Counted from the stretch's first letter, positions 10,746 through 23,119 are shown. The stretch: 64,000 nt of DNA from Tetmemena sp. SeJ-2015 (GCA_027382625.1 JAJKFJ010021246.1:1-64000); one strand, 5' to 3'. Notes: generated from the sequence alone by a model not told the origin. A program made the numbers and translations.

Positions 10746-13147
10746 ATGAATCTGATTTATTAAAAACACTTTAGATGTACAAATATGTGAATTACCTTAT
10801 CGATTAAATCAATTTCGTATTTGAGAGCTAGTTTTTAATAAAAATATTTAGATTCAAAATGACTAGCAAGTTCAAAAATTTCTTCTCCAGGGTAATAGAA
10901 TAAGCATTTCTCTTATAAGAATTCGATATAGATCAAGCAAAAACTAGAGAGTGATTCAGATCTTAAAAGCAAGTCGAAGAGGAAGGTGAAAATAAAATTG
11001 CTGAAGCAGAGGAGACTAAGCAGGAGGCAGTTGGTTAATAAACTCTTTAAAAGGCCAAGAACCTGATAGTTCAGAATCCACCCAGGAAGCAACAGACAAG
11101 ACTCATCAATAAAATTGAGGGCTTCTATCATCTCACTGAGAGGATAATATTCGCTCCATTTCCAGAAATCAAAATCATTGACAAGATAGCAAACTATCTC
11201 AATGATACTCATCCCAATCAATACATCAATCAAGTATAAGACTGTTATTTCTATTAATTTTCGATACATAATCTATAATCTATCTGAGCACAAATACGAC
11301 AACACTGTGTTCAACAACTCAGTAAGCATTTAAAGAAAAATTTAAATTCTTTGTACCTATAGGTGATGGAGTATCTGTTTCCTGGCATGCCATGTCCTCC
11401 TCTAGATGTGATGTTTATGATTTGCACCTCCATGGCCTCTTGGCTGAGCATTGATCAGCAAAACGTGATAGTCTTGCACTGCTAAGGCACCAAAGTAAGT
11501 TACCTGCTGATTTTTAACTCTCTAAAGGGTAGGAGTACTTTGATAGCTGCGTGCTTCATGGCGTTTTACTATCACAAGGAATTCAAAGGGGCTTGGGACA
11601 CACTCAAATTCATCTGCTAGCTCTAAAACCTCAAATAGGAAGATCTTCTCTATCCCTCCTAGATAAGATATCTTAAGTATTTTAACGAAGTACTCAGTGG
11701 CTATATTGTAAGCATGCAATCGTTTATCTAAATTACTAATCTAGCCTCTCAACAAACCACTCATCTTGTAAAGAGTGATAATCAATGGCATCCCAGACAT
11801 TGAATCTACACTCGATAATGATGAAGATGAATAGCACTAGAGCAACGATGAAACACTAGACAAGCTGAGCCCAAACAGCAAGAAGAGAACTTAAATTGCA
11901 ATATGCGCTCCTTATATACAGATCTTCAAGAACGGATAAAGGATATTCCAGAATCTTGAGAAAACGTAAGTTTTGAAGTTAGCTTTGATTGTGTTTCATT
12001 TAGTAAGTTTCCCGAATGCTTCTACAGCCAAGATTTGCTAGAATTTTAATGAGAAACAGTTTTAATATTTTCTAAGACTAGTGCGCAGTTTTTGAAGTAG
12101 GAACTAGGGTAGAGAATGACATTTTGCTACGCTTCAGACACTTTAAATCAAACCAGTCCCGCATTTCCATGTTCAGAGCTACAGTACACACTTCATTTGC
12201 TTCGAATAACGTGATCCGCCTAACCAGAGATGAATTAGATGGAGCAGCCTAGAAAGATATATATCCAGAAGACTTCTTTGTGGACTTGATTTTCACTGAC
12301 GCAAGAAATCAATCCAACTTGCTTATGAGTGGTAGTTTCTCAAAATCAGGAATGAGTCAATAAGAGAATGCTTAAAAATGAATAGTCGTCGCTGTATATA
12401 AATCTATGCTCTTGGAAGCCATGATTTCGAGGAGGAAGAGAAGAAGCTAATGCAGGGTTCCAAAAATGTAGAGAACAAAGACGACTTTTGGATAAGTCTG
12501 AGTCAGCAGTTGTAGGACAGAGACGACGATGAGGAAACAAGAAAGTAGAAGGAGTAGCACTATCTCCATTAGCAAGAACTCAAGAGATTGAGTAAAGTTA
12601 ACGTGCAGTATTATGATGAGCAGCAGGTCAATGAAATAATTTAGCAGCACAAGAAGCTAGCTATGAAGGCGCAGAAGCTCCACGATTCACCTCCTTCTAT
12701 TAAAGCATAGTAGCTCAAAAACTTAAATTGATGAGGAGGTCAAGTAAAGTCAAAAGATGGATGACTAAAGAAGTAGCAATCATAAGGAAAAGAGCAAGAT
12801 AGCTTCAAGTCCTGCATCAGTTGGACCAAATTTAGGAAAGATTCCTACTTAGACTTCAAATGCAACGGATTCCGAAGATAATAACATTGAATTGACTTCA
12901 TAAATTTCAAGTGAAGCCGCACAAAGTGACTCTAATTTTAAGGGTAGCGAAATCGAATCTGAACCCACACCTTAATTCACTTCTCAGTTAACAATCGAGG
13001 AGTCTTATTTAATTAGCTATAACTTTATTAGAGTAGCAGAAGATTCAGTAAATGCTGGAGACAACTCCTGGAGCAGACTAGCTTCCCGATGAAGATGATA
13101 TGGATAACTATCTTGATAATCTAGAAAATGATAGCGACGATGAATGA
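10742..13147 (+). CDS. PTEN-like phosphatase with C2-like domain (interrupted)
   Basis: A PTEN/TPTE-type phosphatase, expected to act on phosphoinositides (inferred from fold). Blocks in order: RLINKIEGFYHLTERIIFAP, then YLNDTHPNQYIIYNLSEHKYD (PTEN has YNLCAERHYD), then the CX5R active site HCQGTKGRST, then TLIAACFMAFYYH. A tensin-type C2 part follows, with APYIQIFKNGQRIFQ and VIRLTRDELDGAAQK...FFVDLIF. The C-terminal third is acidic, Q/S-rich and disordered, ending SDDE and TGA 13145-13147. An intron of 33 nt (11495-11527) splits the active-site loop between TK and GR; other introns and IESs follow. The first ATG at 10742 overlaps the Maf stop; the ATG at 10859 (MTSKFKNFFSR) is an alternative that resembles the basic PTEN N-terminus. 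Confidence 0.8.
11227..11269 (+). other. IES, 43 bp, pointer ATACAT
   Basis: ATACAT at 11221-11226 and 11264-11269. Removing 43 bp gives NQYIIYNLSEHKYDN, the counterpart of the PTEN segment before the catalytic loop. The unprocessed frame ends in TGA a few codons later. Confidence 0.8.
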
Positions 13148-13419
13148 ACTAGCTATATTTTAAAGAAAAAACTCTCATTTACTTGATTTGATTCTTCAAA
13201 AGTAACTTCTTTCTTTCTATCTATAAATACACAAGCTAATCTATTCAATAGAGGAGAGATAATTCAAGATTAAACCAGATTGCATAAAAGGCACTTTCCA
13301 CTTCTGTTTTAAAAATATCTCCAAATTTATCCAAGCCTGCCTTATCACATATTAAATTTTCTAGCTTTTAATATAGCCTTTTTCAAATTTTCACCATTCT
13401 TTTACAGAAATTTGAAGAT

Positions 13420-15373
13420 ATGACTGCTATGGACATCAGCGAAATGATTGGGTATCTTGTTTCTTCTTTGAAATTGATTGTGCTCTCGGGAGTGCTTTAC
13501 TTCCTAGTAACTAGACTCTGGACTACTTACTATCGCTACTGGTACTACACTCGGCAAGGCATAAAATGCTTGAGTTTTCCCATGCCAATCCTCGGAACAA
13601 GTCTCAAGTTGCTGAAAGTTATGAAGGATGACGATCCACTCAAAGAGAATCCTGTCTCTCAATACTTCTAAAATTATTACTAAAAGTTTTAGTCTTAAAT
13701 TAAAAGATTTTTATTTCATCGAGAACTTTAAGCATTTAAGCTAAGAGGAACAGCCAAAAGTGTTTCTTGACTTTAGACGCTACGACGGTTTCGTGGTGTT
13801 CAGAGATCCAGATTGCGTGCAAGAGATCTTTTATGGCAAGGCTTCGCAGTTCATTGATAAAACGCCTCGGTAGAAACACATCTACAAAGATTTCGCTGGC
13901 AAGTCAATCATACTTGACCACACCACCAAAGAACAGCAATAAAAGAGAAAGCACCTGTCTGCTGCCTTCTACAAAGAAAGGATGCAGGCTCTTCTCCACA
14001 CAATCATAGAGATTAGAATATTTCAAGAGTTTATTTCTTATTTTTAGATGACTCTCGCTAGAATGAATGAGATTAGAGAGTGTGTTCAAAAGTCAGAGAA
14101 AGACAATGTGGAATACTAAACTGATCTCTCAGAGATGATCAACGACATCCTTCACAAGAGCGTTGAGATTTGCGTTTTCGGTTTCGTGAATGAGAATAGG
14201 ACCCTCACTTACTATATTAGTTATATCTCTAATTTTTACGAGAACTTGGATGGATCTACCATCGAGCTCAACATTGGATATTTCCTAAAGAGAACATTAA
14301 ATAGTTTAGATCTCATTTATTTAAGTTGATGAACAGTCGGCTAGATCTTTTGGAATATATTTTTATCTTATCTTTATGAGAGTGACAAATCCTTTGAGAT
14401 AATTCACCACCATCTTTGACGAGTCTTTGATTGGAAAGGGAGAGAAAAACGCCAACTACAACAACCAAAAATTCATAGTTTACATGCAAGAAATCATCAA
14501 CTAGAGAAAGGAGGAGCTCAAAAATCCCAACTTCAAGGGCTCAGACTTTCTCTCTCTCATTCTCCAGGATGAGCTTCTCAACTTTATTTTAACAAAGACG
14601 ACGAGTACATATAACAATAGAATTTGCTATTACTAGGATATTAGAAGAACTAATTGATTATAAGTGATGAGTGCAGAGCATTCATGGTTGCTGCCACTCA
14701 AACCACCGCCTCTACCATCACAAATACTCTCTACAGACTAACGATGTAGCCAGCTATAAAGGACAAAGTGCTCTAAGAGTTAAAGACTATCTTCCCTCAA
14801 GCTAAGAGTGCAAGCGATATTAGCTTGGATCAGTGGAAAGAAGAGCTCAGCTACGATAGTCTATCCTCAAAGTGGGGATATCTTGGCCAAGTAATTTATG
14901 AGACACTCAGAATTGACCCACCTCTCAAGTTGCCAATAGCTCTTTACAGTCTTGAAGATATCTAGATTAGGGAGTACAAGATCCTTAAGCACCAGTGTAT
15001 CACTGTCAACATCTTTGATCTCCACAAGAACCCTGAGAAATTGAACAATCATTTTTATTTTTTAAGATATATTGAGGAATGGTTTGAGCCAGAGAGTTTC
15101 ATACCAGAAAGATTCGACTCTGAGAACCCTTACTTCCTCACTCCCCAAGGCAAGAAAAGAAAGGCCATGAGTTTCATTCCCTTCTATGCTGGGAAGAGAA
15201 TTTGTTTGGGCAAGACTTTGGCAGAGAATCTCACTAAATTAGCTATTCCCCTGATTCTCTCTAACTTGGATTTCAGCTTCCCTGACTAGAATATGTACCA
15301 CAAAAAGCCAGTTAATGACTTGATGAGGGAGCCACGATACCCAGTCATTATAAAAGAAAGGAAGTAGCTTTGA
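13420..15373 (+). CDS. Cytochrome P450 (interrupted)
   Basis: A microsomal-type P450 monooxygenase; substrate unknown. The start is the ATG at 13420, followed by a single hydrophobic anchor (YLVSSLKLIVLSGVLYFLV). Then come a C-helix-like block (QKRKHLSAAFYKERMQ), the I-helix with VAATQTTAST, the K-helix ETLRIDPPLKLP carrying ExxR, the PERF-like region FIPERFDSENPYF, and the haem-binding loop FIPFYAGKRICLGKTLAE with the cysteine ligand (F..G.R.C.G). The stop is TGA 15371-15373 after RYPVIIKERKQL. One IES near the N-terminus is resolved (pointer ACTT); further breaks occur around 14010-14050, 14220-14400 and 14590-14680. All signature residues are present, so the processed product should be functional. 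Confidence 0.88.
13668..13728 (+). other. IES, 61 bp, pointer ACTT
   Basis: ACTT at 13664-13667 and 13725-13728. Removing 61 bp joins ENPVSQYF to KHLSQEEQPKVFLDF in one frame. The segment is AT-rich. Confidence 0.65.
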
Positions 15374-15717
15374 GAAGCAACACTAAATTGAAAATATGAT
15401 ATAGAGGAAGTAACTTACCTCAAAATGAGATCTTAATTTCTATCCTCATTTAATCAACATTTAAAGTCAACATCATTAAAGGGATATATGATAGAATAAA
15501 TTTTGAGAGAAACTTTTAACTTTTAGTTGTTCAAGGAAAAATATAGTTAGTATAGTTAGTTTATCAATTTATTTCTTCTTTCCTCTAGAATATCAGTTCT
15601 AGTATCTATCATTTTACATTAACGGCTCAATAAAAAATTAGTAAACAATAATTTGTAAAAAATAATTAACTAAGAGAATTTGTGGGAGAAATTATTCAAA
15701 AGCTTACTTGTTTAAAA

Positions 15718-16883
15718 TTAGGCTTGCATTAAGAAAAACAAAATCTTGTTTAATTGATTTAAATTGCAAATCAAATAAATAGTATTTAAATAAAGCTCAC
15801 TTAGTCCACCTCTACCTCTTCCACCTCTGCCTCTTCCACGGCCTCTACCGCCTCTACCTCTACCTCCTCTTGTGCCTCCTCTCATGGCTGCAAACTCCCT
15901 GCGTGAAATGATCTTCATTTTTCTATTGTGAGCATTAGAGCACTGTCTAAATCCGTAGAATTGAACTGCTGCAATCAGACCACAGACTAGTGTTATCGAC
16001 GTCTATCCACATAACATTATATTAACTTTTGTAAAATACCTCAAAAACTGCAAGCGTGATTTCAACATAGTTTATAATTTAAACCCAATATATAGTGATA
16101 GCGTTCATGACGCAGAAGAGTGCCCACAGAATAGGATGAGCCATCAGACCTCCCCAGAATACCAATTTATCTTGGAAAAGAATTGCCTCATCTAAGAGTA
16201 TATTAAGAACAATTGCTCTTACCTCTAGACTCAAAATGCCACCTCTCATTTCCTGCATTATCAATGATGTACCACCACCGCATCTTAATCAACTTTCTGC
16301 CAACTATATTCTTCACTATCCAGAAGTCCACTGCTGACATCATCAGCACCACGATGTAAGACAAGGCTTTAGCAAATACTATAGGCAGTAGGAAGTAACT
16401 ATAAGCAATATTAAAACTTGATAGAGCAACTATAAATCCTGATAAGGAGATAGATTAATTATGGATGATTATTGAGCAAAACCTTTAATAAGATTTTCGT
16501 CTCGAAATACTTCTCTCTATTTCTGGGTGAGAATCATTTGCTCTTACTTACCAAAGATAAGCACCTGCTTTAAAGAGAAGATAGAGAAGCCACAAGTCTT
16601 GGTTTCCCTTGACCTAGCTCTTTCTTCTTGGTAGGATGCGTGGCTGTGGAGTTCCACCTTCTATATCTTCATCTTCCGCACCTTCATCAGTGGGAGTGGC
16701 TCCGTTCTGCCTTCTTCTTGGGCCATTGCCGCCAGCAGTATTTGCGATTTGAGCACCCACGCCTGGAGCATCATCACCTTCCTCTTCGTTAACTGGTTGC
16801 TTTCTTCTTCTCCTTGTTTAGGGCACTTCTTGGAGCTCCTCTTCTTATGGCTCCTCATTATTGGCTTGCTAGCGCTTAGACAT
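15718..16883 (-). CDS. TVP23-family Golgi membrane protein with RGG-rich tail (interrupted)
   Basis: TVP23 (FAM18) proteins are multi-span membrane proteins of the late Golgi linked to vesicle traffic. The start is the ATG at 16883 (MSKRQQANNEEPQEEEL), followed by an acidic/basic disordered N-terminus. Conserved blocks are DFWIVKNIVGRKLIKMRWWY, IIDNAGNERWHFESR and LVFWGGLMAHPILWALF, matching the TVP23 words DFW.VKN..GR, RWW and W.FESR. A GT-AG intron of about 105 nt lies around 16430-16550. The C-terminus carries a run of Arg/Gly repeats (about 15808-15887), unusual for this family. The 3' end is uncertain: the frame stays open past 15718 to a TGA at 15454, or an IES may hide an earlier stop. 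Confidence 0.8.
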
Positions 16884-17184
16884 TTTATGACTTGCTCCCA
16901 AAATATTATTACTCAATTATATATGCTTAAGGGAGGCTAATTCACAATTATAATTGATAAAAAACCACTTAAAATTGCACCCCACTCTATATATAGAAAT
17001 TTAAATTAACTTAGATTAGAACAGTTTAAGGTCAAATTTTATTTCAAAAATAACTGAGCATCACAGCACAAGAAAGTCTTGAACAGTATATTAATATACA
17101 AATAAGCTACATACAAAAACAGGTGAGTGGGAGTTTCTCACTCTCTCAAAGCATATACAAGTGAGAATAGTGAGCTTTTTAACT

Positions 17185-19938
17185 TCAACTCATGAGCTCC
17201 TCGTTTCCTTAGCCATTTTAGAGGTGAATCGCAACTTGTGTCTCACCGAACTTTTCCTCAATTAGAGTCTTAACTTTCATGGGAGGAAAGCTCTTGTTGA
17301 TTTACACAAACTTTCCTTTCACCTCTTTGATTGAAAGCCAGTCTGGGAACGCTTGCGATAACTCTACTATCATTCGACAAATGTCATCTATAAAGAAATA
17401 TAAGAAAAAACCTAATAACTTACCATTAGAGTGGAAATTTCCTCTCATTGAGTCGTTTAAAGACTTCACAAGGACAGTGAGATTAATCACAGAGATGTTC
17501 TTGAAGTTCATCTGCAGGATAATTTAGTCACTCAGCTTTTTGAGAAGCTCAACCTTCTTTTTGGACTCTTCTCCAATCATGGATTTGTTGAGCATTGACT
17601 ATGCTTGCTTAACTGCATTTTCCTTGGCCTTGATGATCTTCAAAGTTTGAATTGAGATGCCAGTCTTTTTGCTTAGCTCTTGCCAATGCTTTTCCTCCCT
17701 CTCTTGAGTTTACGCTGAAGTATTCTAGGCTTTATTTACATCTTTGCAAGCACTCTTATTCTCCTCTTGCTGCTAAAGATTTCTTGAAGGTGTGTGAGAG
17801 GCTTGAATCATTGCCTTTTGGACAAGGGAGTTTTGGACATTTGACTTGTCCAAAAAGTCTTTGACCGTCTCTGGCCTGCTTCTTGATACTTTCTAGAGCT
17901 CGGCTGAAATATCAGCCATAGGGATGGGTTCAACAGAGTGAGGATCGAACTTGTGATGCCACATTTGCTGAGTAAAAGGATCGAAATCGATGTGATCAAA
18001 TGGATCCCTCAAGTGCTGCTCTGACTACTTGTAGTTAGCAACCCATTTATCATAGCAATGAACTTTGACAAAGTTATACAACCTCTACTTGAATTCGTTG
18101 TGTCTGTGATGAAGGAAGGCTTCATTCATGACTTGGCTTTCATCTTTCTTAATGTCTATGAACAAATTAGGAGGAGCATAGCTGCTAGGTACCTCCCATT
18201 TATAGTTATAGAAATCAGGTGCGATAGTAAGTATCTGCCTGAAATGGCTTATCTCAAATTTTCTCCTGTGGTAACTTTGCTCCATTGATTTTGAAAGCTC
18301 CTCAAATTTCCCTACAGCCTTTCTACACTGCTTCATAAAGTAGATAGAAGTGTCAAGAATTTTCATCATTTCAAGAAGTTCTTTATAATGAGAAGGGAGG
18401 ACGAGATCTTTTTTGACAGAAAGGAGGTCACCATGCTTGAGTTTCATACTTACTTCCTCTCTGGCTAAGTCATTATAGTTTCTAGCCTGAGAAAGATGTT
18501 GAGGCTTTGGGCTAGTCTTTCTCGATGCAAGAGCACATTTTTCATTGAGAACAGAACTCAAAATATTCTATGTGGCTTGAGAAAGTTATGAAATCTGTGA
18601 ATTTGTGGCTGTTTATTGGGAGGATACAAACTTATCAGGGTGATACAGTTTTGGCTCTTAAGAAAGTTTTTCAATCTCTTCAAAGCTCATTTCTTGAATC
18701 AAAGGAGATGGCTTTTTTTGTTGAACCGGCTATTGAGCTACTTTATTGATATCAGGTTGAACCTACTATTGAGCCTAGTGAGATGGAGCCATAGTCTTTT
18801 TCAATATCGCCAAAGTAGAGGCGCTAAAGTTTGAAAGTGAAGGGTTTTGCTTTGTACTGAAACTCTCAGGCTGCTTATCAATGGCAGAAGGGGATTTTGA
18901 GTTTTATCTAGAATGCTTCTTTTTCGATTGGCTCTGGATTTGTTAATCTACTACAGTACTGTTATTCTCTTAGACCTTTAGGTTATAGATCTTTCGTCTG
19001 GAATCTTTTTGCGCATCTTCAACAGTAATTTCAGTGGAGGCTTGAGACTTTTAATTTAACTAAGGCTATTTATCTACCACTTATTGGGAGGAGTCAGAGA
19101 TATCTATAAATTTGAAATTAAACGATAATTATAAAATGGCTTATATATTCAAAATTTTAAAATGAGGATCCTTATACTACTTACCTTAAAGCTTTCTTTT
19201 CTTGGAGACGGCAGAAGTGGCTGCTTCATCTTTCATTTCTACATCTCTATTTTTTGACTTTGAAGAAGCTTAACTCCTGAGCATGGGCTAGTTTTAAACC
19301 CTCTGCTTTGTGTTGTTAGTAGTCATAGTGAAGAGATCTTGCTCTTCAGAGTACTAAGAAGATGAAGAAGATAAGTCAAGCTAATTTTGAGCCACAACTA
19401 ACCCCTTTGGGTTTTACTGTCTCGTCTTAGTTTGAGCTCGTGTGCTTGCTATTGCTCCGTTAGAGGTGTCTGACTCTGAATTGTTGTTTATAGATTGATA
19501 AGACTGGTGAGGAGCTTAAGGTTCTGCAAAACCTCTTTTCGTAGACTTGGATCTAGATGCAAGCCTTTTAGATTCTTGAGTTTTAGGATCAGCTTTCCTA
19601 GCTTTGCTTCTTGCATTGCTCCTTTATACTCTACCCTTCTTTGAAGTAGCAGCAACTTTGACCTCTTCAGGTAAAGTCTTGCCTGCGGAGCTGCTGGAGT
19701 AGGTAGAGTGCTAATCCTCATCTTTGTGTATGGAGATGAGTTTGGCATTTGCCTTGTTGAGAGCCTTGACTCTTGCAACTGCATCTGTGGAGAAGTCGAT
19801 GGGAGTGGCGGACTTTGAGTGGAAAGCACTACTGCTGCCTGCTCCCGTTTTCGAATCGAAGGGACTCGAACCGAATGGCGTTGCTACTTGGGACTTCTTA
19901 GTCTAAGGGAAAGAACTGGTGATGGATCCTTGTTTCAT
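17185..19938 (-). CDS. CDT1: DNA replication licensing factor CDT1 (interrupted)
   Basis: CDT1 helps load the MCM2-7 helicase at origins. The start is the ATG at 19938. The first residues, MKQGSITSSFPQTKK, resemble the PIP-box degron at the N-terminus of animal CDT1 (QxxIxxSF). A long disordered, basic, S/K-rich region follows. The geminin-binding-like domain is visible at 18100-18560: LVLPSHYKELLEMMKILDT, then RRKFEISHFRQILTIAPDFY. The C-terminal winged helix (MCM-binding) is at 17300-17510: DDICRMIVELSQAFPDWLSI, then VKGKFVQINKSFPPMKVKTL. The stop is TGA 17185-17187. A 36-nt GT-AG intron (17388-17423) precedes the last domain; several breaks between 17520 and 18080 and around 18600-19200 indicate further IESs. 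Confidence 0.85.
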
Positions 19939-20816
19939 TGCTCAAATATGCGATAGAGTTTAAACTTGTAGTAGTTTAAGAAGATTGAATGTGCGGGGAT
20001 AGACTTGGGAATGGAAACTGGACGGGAAAGGTGATGATGATGATTTGTTTTTCTTTAAAGTTTAAAGTTTATAATTAATTAGTAACTTAGCAGCTATTAA
20101 TTTATTTCTCTCTTATAAGCGGGGTTCCCCCTCTTTTAAGGGATGCTTGAAACTTCCACTAAATATTCAAACACCAAACAGCTCACTCTTAAAAGAAGCC
20201 AGTTCACTCTTCAGCAATGTAAATAGACAAGCAGCAGCTCTAGGGATGAGAATAGTTGAGGAGACAACAGCATATGAAGGTTAATAGTTATTACTCCCTT
20301 GAGGTAGGTAGTCATCATCATTCTGAAGTCATCGTGAACCAATCATAAAATATTATATTATTGCTCAAATTAAACTTAATTAATTATTATAAAAATAATT
20401 TCAATAATTTCTTTTAATTCAAGAATAAAAGGAGTAAATTAAGGTTAAAATAATTAGGCATTTAATTTTATTCAAAAAGAAACTTTTCTAGCAATACATC
20501 GTCTAAAAGACCGGGTGGGGGGCATAGAAATGTTTTTAATTATTCAGAGATAGGAAAATTAAATATTTAAAACCGTATTTAAATTTTTAATGAATCTAGT
20601 CGCTTGCATCTCAAGTCTTGAAATATATTTAGTTCAGATACTTAGACTATCCGAGAAGGAGGTTTGAAGTTAATTAATTTTTCAATAAGGCGAATCTGAT
20701 TTTAAAACTTTATATTCCAAAGAGTAATTCTTGTTTAAGAGAGATGCTGAACTAAGATTATTTGTGTTTATAATTAGGATACGATTAATTTTTTTACCAA
20801 TTATTCCTCTTCAATT
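19939..20816. other. AT-rich spacer, nothing recognised
   Basis: About 880 bp separate the CDT1 start from the next gene's stop. The sequence is AT-rich with short G- or C-runs (for example near 20115 and 20515). I see no open frame with protein-like composition, no tRNA and no terminal repeats. Confidence 0.4.
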
Positions 20817-23119
20817 TCATTATGGCAATTCGTCTTAATTTATTATTTTAGCTTCTTTTTAAGAAGAAACTATTCCCTCATCATCATCATCATCTTAACT
20901 TTCTTCTTGTATTTTGCTTTCATCATCATTACTAGAAATGCTGCTTCCTATCTGCATCATCTCTTTTAATAGGGTAAAGATAAGGCAAAAACTCATAATT
21001 CTCTTAATGATTGTTTTCAGGAGCTATCTCAGATGGGTTCACACTCATCCTCCATCCCTCATTCACTTTATTCGCATCTGAAGCATTTGCACTTCTGCTC
21101 AGATTATCCTCTTCTTCATACTGGTCGCTTATCTAATCTAATTGGCTTAGATTATGCATCCCACTCAAGCGAGAAATGTTCTTTGTGGTGTGATGCTTGA
21201 AACCACGCTAATTGCTAGTTACAATCATAGACTTCCTATTAGAAATAAGAAAAAAAATCAATCTTAAATATAAAATTAGCTGGAGAGAGAGGAGGCTTTT
21301 TCTATTAGGCTTGTTTTTTCTTTAAAAGAGAGTCTCCACTCTATTATGACTCGCTCTCCTCATCAATAGGCTAATTCCTAGTTTGCTCAGAGACTTCATT
21401 CTCAGATTCATCCACCTTGTTTTAAGACTGGTGAGCTGCAAAAGAAAGACTCATGAAGTTATACCTCTGGCTTGTGGTAGTAACTAGCACTGACTTGTGC
21501 TTATTTGCAATGCTAGAGTTGCTCACTTTCTTTTTCTTTGGTGGCTATTTAGGAGCAGCTACACTGAGTGAATTATCAGTAGCGAGGATTTCTTTGTGTG
21601 CATCCACTTGCGAAGAGGAATTGAATTTTTAGGGAGAGGCATTCGACTGGGAGATTGAATTGGTAAAGAGCACGTTTGTCTTAGAGTCTAATCCGAAACT
21701 AACTACCTAGCTAGCTCTTTTGGCGTGGGCTGCTTATTTTTCAGCTTAAAAGATATCAGGATCCTTTCTATTCTTAAGAGTTTATTATTGATTAAATAGT
21801 AAATAAAGCGAAAGATACTGCAAGATTCCTTGATTATGCATCAGTTAAATACTAAACAGATAGGGATTATCAGTATTAAAAAAACTTAGCTAAAGGGTTC
21901 TCAAATATTTCTTTCAAGATTGTTAAGATGCATAAGTTAAGTGTTATCATATGAGGGATATATTCACCAAATCAGATTCTACTTTAAGATTGCTTTAAGG
22001 AATTTAAATTAACTCATTTTCAAGGGGTTGTTGTGGCCTTAGCGGTCATCGCTCCCATAGGTGAAGGAATAATATTCAACAAATTGCTTGAGTCACCTTA
22101 GAACTATAACGCACCTTCATTATTAAGAGAAATTTAAATTAACTCATTGGGATGGTTATGGACTAGGCATTATCGATTTCATGAATTTCACTCTGCATAG
22201 GGAAGGAAGTCACATTTAATAGTGCAGGCCCGAGTGGAGATAGCGAAATGTAGTTAATAAAATAAATGACACTCATTTGAATAGTTCTAAGATGCGTCCA
22301 TTTTGGAAGTAGTGAAAGCAGGGTCAATCAAGTACTAAACAGGCATGCTTGCACTATATGAACTTTATAGAATGCATAATAGATAGAAATTTAACTTATC
22401 TGCCTGGTCCCTAGAATTAAATGTCTTGATTCCTCTCAGCTCCTTTAGTAATCTATAGTTACTATTCAGCCGCTGCCTTGAGAGAGGCTATTTGATCTTT
22501 TTAGTAACATAGTAAAAAGTAAATGAAATCTTAGTCCAATTCAGTTTGAGAAGAATTCTTTCTAGAGTGAATGTTGCTTACATTTGCAGTGTGATGCTTC
22601 TACTGATTCCTCATCTTGCCTTGGTGATGGCATTTATATTGGTTTCGCTTCCCTCTTGTCGGAGAATAAGGAAGGATTTTATCATCTGCAAGTTCTGAAT
22701 GCAGCTATGGATAGATTTAAAGATAGATGTAATCATATGTTTTTTACATAGACTTGCTTCCCTTGGAGAAAGTTATCAACATTCTAAAGTGAAAAGGGAT
22801 CATCTCTCAGAAGCATTCTTAAAGAATTAAATTATCACAACAGCAAATTTAATCTTTGCTACTGAGTCCTTCTGACTTTCCCTTGTTTGACTTTCAAAGC
22901 TGAAGGAGACAGAGCCATATTAGAGCATTGATAAAGCTATGATAGCTTGTACTTAGACTTCTGAAAGACTGAGGAGGAATTGTTCTGGCTTTCTGGTTGA
23001 TTATTGGAATCAGGGTGGAATTATTAAATCATCATAGAGGCGCCCTCGCTCTTATTCAAAAGTGAATCACTTCCACTCAGAAAATCGTTTCTTCCTTGAA
23101 TTATCTCTTTCTGAGACAT
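20817..23119 (-). CDS. Disordered Ser/Asn/Gln-rich protein, unknown (interrupted)
   Basis: I do not recognise this protein. It starts at the ATG at 23119 (MSQKEIIQGRNDFLSGSDSL) and ends at TGA 20817-20819 after an acidic stretch (SQDDDDDEGIVSSQKEA). In between are open blocks in shifting frames: 21270-21780 reads KVSNSSIANKHKSVLVTTTS and 20930-21240 reads SQLDQISDQYEEEDNLSRS. Frame changes at about 20935, 21240-21290, 21790 and 22830 imply IESs that I could not resolve one by one. Part of it (about 22000-22260) looks like a diverged tandem duplication with an 18-bp identical core. Charged low-complexity content suggests a scaffold or nuclear protein, but no domain is visible. Confidence 0.5.
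22001..22148 (-). repeat. Diverged tandem duplication with identical 18-bp core
   Basis: The 18-mer at 22001-22018 (AATTTAAATTAACTCATT) recurs at 22131-22148, 130 bp apart. On the minus strand the sequence preceding each core encodes related words: ALLNVTSFPMQSEI and NLLNIIPSPMGAMT. This fits a 130-bp tandem duplication within the coding region. It could instead be a long IES pointer; the coding-like content between the copies argues against that. Confidence 0.45.
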
